DNA from: DAONDZ01 sp964517555
Lineage (GTDB): Bacteria > Patescibacteriota > Patescibacteriia > Patescibacteriales > UBA12465
Assembly (NCBI GenBank): GCA_964517555.1
Contig: CAZFEF010000006.1
Location: 1-31,370 of the forward strand
Direction of reading: 5' to 3'
DNA length: 31,370 bases
Part shown: piece by piece, positions 1 to 5,727 of the stretch
Position numbering within the stretch: position 1 is the stretch's first letter
How the letters are laid out: each line of letters begins with the position of its first letter
Translations under genes and position numbers: made by a program
The notes under the pieces: generated by a model
Seen by the model: only the letters and a program-made list of their open reading frames with translations
What the model was told of the DNA's origin: nothing
Database searches by the model: none

Positions 1-7
1 TTTTTTT

Positions 8-45
8 GGGCGTAAGCCCTGGATACCACGTCCGTAAGGGCGTGG
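8..45. repeat. Two short inverted repeats downstream of tRNA-Glu
   Basis: The first is GGGC-gtaa-GCCC at 8-19 and the second is CCACG-N10-CGTGG at 26-45. They share a CGTAAG core. A run of seven T precedes the first on the plus strand, so in the direction of the tRNA-Glu operon it is followed by A rather than T. It therefore does not look like an ordinary intrinsic terminator for that operon. The window edge prevents seeing the rest of the element. Confidence 0.4.
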
Positions 46-56
46 AGGTTCATTCG

Positions 57-128
57 CAGCCTCTAGGGGAATCGAACCCCTCTTACCTGGCTGAGAACCA
101 GGTGTCCTAACCGATAGACGAAGAGGCC
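57..128 (-). tRNA. tRNA-Glu (anticodon CTC)
   Basis: The minus strand folds as a cloverleaf. The seven-pair acceptor stem is GGCCTCT/AGAGGCT with a G-T first pair. The anticodon stem CCTGG/CCAGG holds the loop TTCTCAG, giving anticodon CTC, which reads GAG codons. The T arm is AGGGG-TTCGATT-CCCCT, and the D arm begins with the CGTCTA typical of glutamate tRNAs. The discriminator is G and no CCA is encoded. The 5' end lies only 4 nt after the fmt stop codon, so it is probably cut from the fmt operon transcript. Confidence 0.95.
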
Positions 129-132
129 AAAA

Positions 133-1098
133 TTAATGCAGAATATTGCCGATGATGGTTTCGTGCCCACGCAGGAATTCATCGGTTTCCATGGCTTTTT
201 TGCCTTCAAGTTGTAATTTTATAACAACCAAAGAATTTTGTCCACACTGGACAGCTAAGGCATTTTTATACCGAAAAGTCTCACCTATTTGGTATTTATT
301 ACTCCTAATCGGTTCTGGACGTACTGCCTTGATTTTAAATATAATATCTTTCAATCCTAAGTTCTTGTCCGATAGGCAACTGAAGGTTCCGGGCCAGGGA
401 TTAAAAGCGCGAATTTTCCTTTCAATGTTTTTAGCGGTATCGCTCCAATCTATCCTTCCGTCTTCTTTTTGGATCATTTTGATATATGAAGCTTCGTCTT
501 CTTTTTGCGGTTGAGGGGTAATTTTTCCTTGGACGTATTTTTTGAGAGTTGGGAGTAACAATTTAGCGCCGACAATAACTAGTTTGTCGTGTAGGGATTC
601 TAGGGTTTCTTGGCGATCGAGTTTGATTTTTTTCTGAGCCAGGATTGGCCCAGTGTCCAGGCCTTTGTCCATTTGCATAATAGTTACGCCGCTCTGATGG
701 TCGCCGTTTAAAATAGCGGCTTGCAGGCAGGCGGCACCGCGATAGCGAGGCAGAAGCGAGCCATGGACGTTGATACAGCCGTATTTAGGAATTTGCAAAA
801 TACTTTCCGGAATGATTTGGCCATAGGCGACAACCACAATCAGCTCGGGGTTTAGTTTTTCTATCAAAGCTACTTCAGTTTTTATTTTCTCCGGTTGGTA
901 GACGGGCAATCGATGTTTTTCGGCTATAATTTTTATTGCTGGCGAAGTTATTCTCTGTTGTCGTCCGACTGGTTTGTCCGGTTGGCTGATAACTCCAATG
1001 ACTTCAAAAAAATCACTGGAGACCAAGGCCTCCAGGCAACTGACTCCGAAATCCGGAGTTCCCAGAAAGATAGTTCTAATTTTTTTTCTTTTTTTCAT
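133..1098 (-). CDS. fmt: Methionyl-tRNA formyltransferase
   Basis: Transfers a formyl group from 10-formyltetrahydrofolate to initiator Met-tRNA in the cytoplasm. The 321-aa product has the expected family length. An N-terminal Rossmann-like start FLGTPDFG is at residues 11-18. The folate and active-site block has Asn110 and His112 followed by GSLLPRYRG, and Asp148 in LDTGP completes the Asn-His-Asp catalytic set. A C-terminal tRNA-binding domain ends with EFLRGH. The ATG at 1098 was chosen because the preceding in-frame residues do not resemble the family. This start overlaps the end of def by 23 nt, and def-fmt adjacency is the usual arrangement. It is the last protein gene of the operon and runs directly into tRNA-Glu. 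Confidence 0.96.
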   Translation of the reverse strand: MKKRKKIRTIFLGTPDFGVSCLEALVSSDFFEVIGVISQPDKPVGRQQRITSPAIKIIAEKHRLPVYQPEKIKTEVALIEKLNPELIVVVAYGQIIPESILQIPKYGCINVHGSLLPRYRGAACLQAAILNGDHQSGVTIMQMDKGLDTGPILAQKKIKLDRQETLESLHDKLVIVGAKLLLPTLKKYVQGKITPQPQKEDEASYIKMIQKEDGRIDWSDTAKNIERKIRAFNPWPGTFSCLSDKNLGLKDIIFKIKAVRPEPIRSNKYQIGETFRYKNALAVQCGQNSLVVIKLQLEGKKAMETDEFLRGHETIIGNILH

Positions 1099-1591
1099 AG
1101 AGACGATCGATGAAAAGGATGCCGTCGAGATGATCGGTTTCGTGTTGAATGGCGCGAGCCAGAAGTTCATTAGCTTCTAGTTTTTGTTTGTTGCCCAGCA
1201 AATCAATGTAGGTGCAATTTATTTTTTTAGGTCTTTCCACTAAGCCGTAGATGATATTGCCTTGAGCGTCGACTACTGACAGACAACCTTCTTCTTCGAT
1301 TACTTTGGCCCAAGATTTTTTAGTGATTTTAGGATTGATCATTACTATCACTTCATTTTTTTCAAAATCTTTGCGAACAACAATCAATCTGATGTTTTTG
1401 CCAATTTGCGGTGCGGCTAATCCGGCACCATCTTTTTGGAGCATGGTGAGGATCATATCTAAAACCAAGCGCTTGAAGTCGGCTTTGAGCAAATGTTCCT
1501 GGTCGATCTCGGTTGATTTTTGTCGCAACCGTTTATCAGGATTATGAATGATATCCAGGAGTTTTGGTTGGTAGGCATTATTTCCCTTCAT
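1076..1591 (-). CDS. def: Peptide deformylase
   Basis: Metalloenzyme that removes the N-formyl group from nascent proteins, undoing the modification made by the adjacent fmt product. At 171 aa it is the normal size. All three family motifs are present: GAGLAAPQIG at 55-64, EGCLS with metal ligand Cys103, and QHETDH with metal ligands His150 and His154 and catalytic Glu151. The C-terminus is lysine-rich, from a poly-A stretch that also forms the overlap with the fmt start. The ATG at 1591 lies inside the last codons of the upstream 97-aa gene (14-nt overlap), which suggests translational coupling. No Shine-Dalgarno sequence is visible. Confidence 0.97.
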   Translation of the reverse strand: MKGNNAYQPKLLDIIHNPDKRLRQKSTEIDQEHLLKADFKRLVLDMILTMLQKDGAGLAAPQIGKNIRLIVVRKDFEKNEVIVMINPKITKKSWAKVIEEEGCLSVVDAQGNIIYGLVERPKKINCTYIDLLGNKQKLEANELLARAIQHETDHLDGILFIDRLYEKKKKN

Positions 1592-1871
1592 TTTGTTTTT
1601 TTTGCACGCTGTCTAAAACTTTAAAAAAATAGGCCCATCTTTGGCCGCTAGGGCAAAGTTCTTTGGTGTCGGTTAGGGCCGCTAGAATGACATTTTGCGG
1701 ATAATCGCGACAAACTTTGAAAACGGCCGAGCGTTTGAAATTGGGGATCCCTAGTTCGGTAATTATTTTTAAGGCAGTGTCTTGCCAGGCATGGGCTGGC
1801 GGTTTTTTTCCGGCCACTTTCTTTTTAGCCGCTAGAATGGTTTGGAAGCTGCTAAAATCATTAGTGTTCAT
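1578..1871 (-). CDS. Conserved-looking small protein of unknown function in the def-fmt operon
   Basis: 97 aa, basic, with no signal peptide or membrane segment. I do not recognise the family. Residues 1-30 are Lys/Ala-rich with an AAKKKVAGKKPP stretch. Residues 30-90 look like a compact helical domain with TALKIITELGIP, then a single CRDYPQNVILAAL segment and GQRWAYFFKVL. The latter has a helix-turn-helix-like hydrophobic pattern, but I cannot confirm DNA binding. It overlaps the LigB-like gene by 11 nt and def by 14 nt, so it is embedded in the operon and very likely translated. Reality of the gene is fairly secure; function is unknown. Confidence 0.75.
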   Translation of the reverse strand: MNTNDFSSFQTILAAKKKVAGKKPPAHAWQDTALKIITELGIPNFKRSAVFKVCRDYPQNVILAALTDTKELCPSGQRWAYFFKVLDSVQKKQNEGK

Positions 1872-2664
1872 AGTCTATGTTTAGATCCATGGTTAGATAG
1901 CCAATACCTAGGTCGCCTTGATAGGCTAAGGTCTGTGGATGATATTCTAAGCGTGAGATCATCCCTAAGAGCATGACGATTGATTTTAGTCCGCAGGGAA
2001 GAGCTTCCTTGATTAATCCGACATCCATTTTGATAATGTTTTCTGCCGCTGTTTCTGGGTTGTTTAGGTATTCTATTAACTTATTATCAAATTTGGCGCC
2101 CTTGGGGGAATAACCGGCCACGGAACTTCTTTTAAGCTTATGCGACAAGTCAGCCGAGGCCACCAACAGGATTTTTTCCGGGCGATTGATCAGAAAGTCG
2201 CCGACTTTTTGACCAAATTTATAATGATCTTCTAGTGATAATTCGGAGGTGGCCAAGGGCAATACTTTAGCCTTTTTGTATTCGCCGGTCAAGAGTTGAT
2301 AGGGGATAGCGCTACCGTAGTCTAAGACCTCTTGGGAGCTTAGTTTGATCGGATGTTCTAGGCGCAGGGATTCTTTTAGCTCATGGGCCAAGGTCATGTG
2401 TCCGACGATGGTGTTTCTAGTAGCGAAATCCCCGAACTCTTCAAAATTAATTGCCATCTTCGGAGCAATGTTGATAGCAAAATTTTCACCGGCGCTTTGG
2501 CTATGAGGTGAAATGATGACTATCAGGTCCGGTTCGGCTTCCTTGGTTTTAATTGCTAATTGCTCATAAGCCTTAGCGCTTTTTTTAAGCAAAGCCAGAT
2601 TAACCTTGCCGATAGTCGGAATCAGAATAGGGGAATGAGGCACTATGAAGGCATTGCGTATCAT
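1861..2664 (-). CDS. LigB/MEMO-superfamily protein (class III extradiol dioxygenase-like)
   Basis: 267 aa from the ATG at 2664, directly after the TAG of the upstream gene. The longer frame to 2757 was rejected because it would overlap the upstream gene and its extra residues do not look like the family. The start FIVPHSPILIP contains His10, ISPHSQ contains His54, and a later ASADLSHKL block provides another His. These are positions where class III extradiol ring-opening dioxygenases (LigB) and the related MEMO1/AmmeMemoRadiSam protein B group place metal ligands. The true substrate is unknown: the superfamily contains both dioxygenases and non-enzymatic members, and no aromatic catabolism genes are nearby. 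Presence with def and fmt is by operon only. Confidence 0.8.
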   Translation of the reverse strand: MIRNAFIVPHSPILIPTIGKVNLALLKKSAKAYEQLAIKTKEAEPDLIVIISPHSQSAGENFAINIAPKMAINFEEFGDFATRNTIVGHMTLAHELKESLRLEHPIKLSSQEVLDYGSAIPYQLLTGEYKKAKVLPLATSELSLEDHYKFGQKVGDFLINRPEKILLVASADLSHKLKRSSVAGYSPKGAKFDNKLIEYLNNPETAAENIIKMDVGLIKEALPCGLKSIVMLLGMISRLEYHPQTLAYQGDLGIGYLTMDLNIDYEH

Positions 2665-2665
2665 A

Positions 2666-4135
2666 CTATTGCGTGATCGGATCGCCTTCGGGATAGAGGT
2701 AGAGTAGCTGTGGCGATACAGTGATGACATTAGCCCAATCATAACCCAAGGCTTCAAAAACAGCTCCGGAAAGGAATGGCCGTTTGCGACCGTCGTCTAT
2801 GATATAGACCGTGGAAACGCTGCTAGATTTTAATAATTCGCCGCTGTCAAATAGGACAGGGCTGATTTTAGTGTATTTGGCTAAATCAGTTTCAGTAGCT
2901 CTCAATATGTTTCGGCCCTTGAATTTGGTCTGCAGCATTACTTTGTCGATAATTGGCGCCTTAGTGCCTTCGTTGACATAGTAGACGCCGCCGGTTTTGG
3001 TGCTCATGATTAAGGCGCTTAAAGGATAGGTGGAGGTGCTGGTTACCGGTGAGCTGGTAGTATAAGCGGCTAAGTCATTAATAGTGCCGTCAATTAGCTC
3101 TTCAGTGCTAAAGCCGATTTTTCTAAATACTGCGTCGCTTTCTATTAGTCGTTTATGGCTATCAACCAAAAGGTATATTTTTTTCTCTGGAGTTCTGATT
3201 AGGGAGTAATTTGGGTATTTTAGGACACTGCCAAGCTCGTACTGCTCCAACACTTCTGAACTTACGGTGATTATTTTATTGGCATCGAAACGAGAAGCTA
3301 GGGCGCCCATATTGGCGAAGGGTTTTTTCTGGCCGTCTTCAATTAGAAAGACCGTGGGGTCAGCGCTAGATTTTAACAAAGAACCGTTCGGATAGGTTCT
3401 CTTGCCTCCCGGGAAGTAGCGTTGCCAGATTTTATAAAAATTATAATTGCCGTTGAAGACATGGGGCGTGTAATTGTATAAACCAGCCGTAGCGTTATTT
3501 TCGATAGTAACATTCATCGGCTCATTAATGATCGTGCCGTAAGGATTGGTGAAAGTATAAGTATTATTTTTTTTGTATCGGAATTCTTGCGGGTTGTCCA
3601 AATAATAGCGGAACTGTAAGGCGGCGCTGTTTACCTGTTTGCCAAATCCTTGGTAGTAAGGATTGCAGGTCCAGCCGTCTGGACAACCGTAGCCGGTGGC
3701 CCAGTCTAATTGCTTGGCGGTCGGTGAGCTATTTTCAATTAAGCTTTGTTCTTTTTGTAGTAGAACTAAAAGAAATTTTGGACTGACTGTCGTCACTTGG
3801 CGGCATTTTAATTTTTTTTCTTCCTCAGTTGGTGTGTCGCTTAAGCTAACGCCGTCGCAATCATAGTTAGCGGTAGCGGCTTCATAGATTATTTGAGCGG
3901 CTGATTTACCCGGGGTACCATGGGCGTTATAGGTGGTGTAGTTAGCCAGAAAACTACTCTTTTTTTCTAGAAAGTTTTGAATTTCATTTAGGCTCATAGA
4001 GCGACAATTGAGTATTTCCTCGTCGCTGACAATGTTTCCGGGGCGGAAATTAGGGTCAATTTCGGCTTGAGCCCATAGTTTTCCAGGGATTAATAGCCAC
4101 AAGGTCAGTAAAGCGATGGGAATTAGACGGTTCAT
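2666..4135 (-). CDS. Secreted protein with N-terminal globular domain and four C-terminal repeats
   Basis: 489 aa with a clear signal peptide: hydrophobic LIPIALLTLWLLIPG ending at WAQA, so cleavage near residue 24. Residues 25-245 form a Cys- and Tyr-containing domain with a LLVLLQKEQSLI helix followed by ATGYGCPDG and later QFRYYLDNPQEF. The LQKEQ helix recalls secreted lysozyme-fold or transglycosylase-like proteins, with a possible catalytic Glu, but this is inference. Residues 246-489 carry four related units of about 60 aa with the theme LLKSS-x-x-V-Y-x-I-x-D-G-x-K-x-P-F. The first and last are the clearest and the middle two are diverged. They look like a cell-wall or glycan-binding repeat. 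It is the first gene behind a strong promoter and heads the def-fmt operon. Confidence 0.8.
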   Translation of the reverse strand: MNRLIPIALLTLWLLIPGKLWAQAEIDPNFRPGNIVSDEEILNCRSMSLNEIQNFLEKKSSFLANYTTYNAHGTPGKSAAQIIYEAATANYDCDGVSLSDTPTEEEKKLKCRQVTTVSPKFLLVLLQKEQSLIENSSPTAKQLDWATGYGCPDGWTCNPYYQGFGKQVNSAALQFRYYLDNPQEFRYKKNNTYTFTNPYGTIINEPMNVTIENNATAGLYNYTPHVFNGNYNFYKIWQRYFPGGKRTYPNGSLLKSSADPTVFLIEDGQKKPFANMGALASRFDANKIITVSSEVLEQYELGSVLKYPNYSLIRTPEKKIYLLVDSHKRLIESDAVFRKIGFSTEELIDGTINDLAAYTTSSPVTSTSTYPLSALIMSTKTGGVYYVNEGTKAPIIDKVMLQTKFKGRNILRATETDLAKYTKISPVLFDSGELLKSSSVSTVYIIDDGRKRPFLSGAVFEALGYDWANVITVSPQLLYLYPEGDPITQ

Positions 4136-4164
4136 AAATTAAGGTTAATTTTTTAGATACTTAC

Positions 4165-4193
4165 ATTATAGTATATTTTCCTAAGTTCATCAA
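4165..4193 (-). promoter_or_regulatory. Sigma-70-type promoter for the 4135-57 operon
   Basis: On the minus strand there is a -35 TTGATG (4188-4193), a 17-bp spacer and a perfect -10 TATAAT (4165-4170). The first codon is about 30 bases downstream. It sits immediately after the terminator of the alpha-CTD-like gene, so it probably starts an independent transcript covering the secreted protein through tRNA-Glu. Confidence 0.8.
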
Positions 4194-4199
4194 AATTAA

Positions 4200-4228
4200 A
4201 AAAACATCGCCTATTTGTTGATGTTTTT
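4200..4228 (-). terminator. Intrinsic terminator overlapping the end of the alpha-CTD-like gene
   Basis: Read on the minus strand, AAAAACATC (4220-4228) pairs with GATGTTTTT (4200-4208), followed by further T residues. The stop codon TAG (4211-4213) of the gene lies inside the loop, so coding sequence forms the first arm. Confidence 0.65.
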
Positions 4229-4450
4229 AAAGATCCGATTAATTTCCCGCCAACCTTTTTCGCCGATGGCGTTTCGTTTAATATTCCGATCTTTGAGCTC
4301 GTTCCTTAGTTCGATCAGGTTTTTGATTCCTAGTTTTTCCAAGGAAAATAACAATGAAATTGATAGGCCCACTTCAGCGAGGGGGCGATTTAGGTTAATC
4401 AGGTCAATTTTCGGGGTTTTTCCCCTTAACCTTTTTCTTTTAGTAATCAT
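4211..4450 (-). CDS. Stand-alone RNA polymerase alpha C-terminal-domain-like protein
   Basis: 79 aa with a very basic N-terminus (ITKRKRLRGK). Residues 20-79 line up by eye with the helix-hairpin-helix alpha-CTD of RNA polymerase. LNRPLAEVGLS matches the family's LxRPxxxLxLS opening, LEKLGIKNLIEL matches the second helix region, and IGEKGWREINRIF matches the LGxKSxxEI hairpin. No alpha N-terminal domain is present, so it cannot assemble polymerase the usual way. It could bind DNA, a transcription factor or polymerase on its own. It has its own promoter and terminator and is divergent from the gene at 4580. The fold assignment is reasonably sure; the role is unknown. Confidence 0.7.
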   Translation of the reverse strand: MITKRKRLRGKTPKIDLINLNRPLAEVGLSISLLFSLEKLGIKNLIELRNELKDRNIKRNAIGEKGWREINRIFKNINK

Positions 4451-4469
4451 TTTTTAAGGAATAATCTAT

Positions 4470-4497
4470 CATATAATAGATAGTGGGTGATTGTCAA
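4470..4497 (-). promoter_or_regulatory. Promoter for the alpha-CTD-like gene
   Basis: Minus strand: a perfect -35 TTGACA (4492-4497), then either TATATG (4470-4475, 16-bp spacer) or TATGAT (4468-4473, 18-bp spacer) as -10. The ATG follows about 20 bases downstream, so the leader is short. Confidence 0.65.
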
Positions 4498-4527
4498 TGC
4501 CCAACTCTCTGGATTTTTTTTAATTTC

Positions 4528-4536
4528 TGCTATAAT
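4528..4536 (+). promoter_or_regulatory. Extended -10 promoter for the acidic protein gene
   Basis: TGC followed by perfect TATAAT (4531-4536) is an extended -10 element. No good -35 is seen at the expected distance, which such promoters tolerate. The start codon is 43 bases downstream of the -10. A purine-rich AAGGGGG near 4552-4558 lies too far from the ATG to act as a normal ribosome binding site. Confidence 0.6.
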
Positions 4537-4579
4537 ATAGTATATTAAGGTAAGGGGGTAATAATTAATTCTTAAAAAT

Positions 4580-5677
4580 ATGATTAAAGGTTTTGGACCG
4601 CAGAAAGAAGTGGATTTTGGCTATGATCCTGCCAAGGGAGAGTCTAATTCTCTACCACCTAAAGAATGGGATGTAGTCGATCCGGAAAATGCCTATAACC
4701 TGCCTGGTTTTGATGAGCGAGAAGAACAAGAGTTTTTTGATGTGGTTGATCAGGAGGAGCCAGAGGCTGATGCCGAGGATCTAATGGCTAAATATGAATT
4801 AGAAGAATTTGAATTAAACGATTGGGCTAAAAAATGCGCGGAGTATGTTAATGGTCGGATTAAGACTAAACCGCTAAAAAATGAAGCTGATATTTTAGCT
4901 TTTGCTAGCTATTATCATGAGCATCTTGATTCTGATCAGAATAACTCCGGCTTGCCCCTAAGCTCAGAACAGCTAGCTCGATTGTCTGCCGCCGAACAGG
5001 ACAAATTGGAGGTGGTGCTTGATAAGCTATCTGATTTTTATGATCAAATGGCTGATGATACCGAGCGTCGTTCCCGTAATTTTTCCACTAGTCGTTCTAA
5101 GGAGAACCGATTTGATTCTCAACTGAGCACCGTCGACAAGTTAAATAATCATTATCGTCAAATTCAGAAAGCTCAAAAGGATCTGGAAGCGCTACTGAAT
5201 AAAGCTTATGGTGTCGAAGAAAAAAAGGAGGCTGAGGCTATAGAGAGAAGCCGTCCAGAGTATACTGATTTCGAATTAGAATCGCTTAAGAGTTGCTTCG
5301 ATTATTTGACCCGTCAGTCGGGAGCGAAATTGCCAACCTGGCCCGGAGAGAGTAAATCATATTTGTCGCCAGAACAGATTTTGAAAGGAGCTAGAGAATA
5401 TGCTGAATATAATCGTATTCCGCAAGCTAAATTTTTGGAGAAGGAGTTTAAGGGTCGCCGCCAATTGGTTTATACCGAATATCTTAAAGGGGGAAAACAG
5501 ATAAAGTATATTTGCAATGATCCCAAGCAGTCGTCCGGTGATTATTATTTCCAGGCTAATGTTAATAATTTCTGGGACAGCAAGAAGAATCCTAATTTGC
5601 GCTTTGCTCAAGCTAGGCTGTTGTTCAGTGCTAGCTCGGAAAAGCCGAAAGCCACCATCCAAAAGAAGAGCGCTTAA
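4580..5677 (+). CDS. Acidic cytoplasmic protein of unknown function
   Basis: 365 aa, not recognised. There is no signal peptide or membrane segment. Residues 1-80 are strongly acidic and probably disordered, with clusters such as EEQEFFDVVDQEEPEADAED. Residues 80-250 are charged and helical with likely coiled coil around the QIQKAQKDLEALL stretch. Residues 235-350 contain a more globular part with CFDYLTRQSG, then a Tyr-rich segment with YTEYLKGGKQIKYICND. The last 15 residues are basic. It is a single-gene unit between a divergent promoter and a bidirectional terminator. The composition suggests a scaffold or partner protein, but nothing in the neighbourhood assigns a role. Confidence 0.7.
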   Translation: MIKGFGPQKEVDFGYDPAKGESNSLPPKEWDVVDPENAYNLPGFDEREEQEFFDVVDQEEPEADAEDLMAKYELEEFELNDWAKKCAEYVNGRIKTKPLKNEADILAFASYYHEHLDSDQNNSGLPLSSEQLARLSAAEQDKLEVVLDKLSDFYDQMADDTERRSRNFSTSRSKENRFDSQLSTVDKLNNHYRQIQKAQKDLEALLNKAYGVEEKKEAEAIERSRPEYTDFELESLKSCFDYLTRQSGAKLPTWPGESKSYLSPEQILKGAREYAEYNRIPQAKFLEKEFKGRRQLVYTEYLKGGKQIKYICNDPKQSSGDYYFQANVNNFWDSKKNPNLRFAQARLLFSASSEKPKATIQKKSA

Positions 5678-5687
5678 ATTTTATTAT

Positions 5688-5719
5688 AAAAACTGACCCC
5701 CAAATTGGGGGTCAGTTTT
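5688..5719. terminator. Bidirectional intrinsic terminator between convergent genes
   Basis: AAAAACTGACCCCC (5688-5701) pairs with GGGGGTCAGTTTT (5707-5719) around the short loop AAATT. It lies between the convergent acidic-protein gene and clpB. A-rich and T-rich flanks allow it to work in both directions. Confidence 0.9.
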
Positions 5720-5727
5720 GGTTTATG

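Noticed and set aside
8..19. Hairpin GGGC-gtaa-GCCC as terminator of the tRNA-Glu operon
   Set aside because: On the operon strand it is followed by A rather than T, so it does not fit an intrinsic terminator.
4552..4558. AAGGGGG as ribosome binding site of the gene at 4580
   Set aside because: It lies over 20 bases before the ATG, outside the functional SD range, and no other in-frame start is closer.
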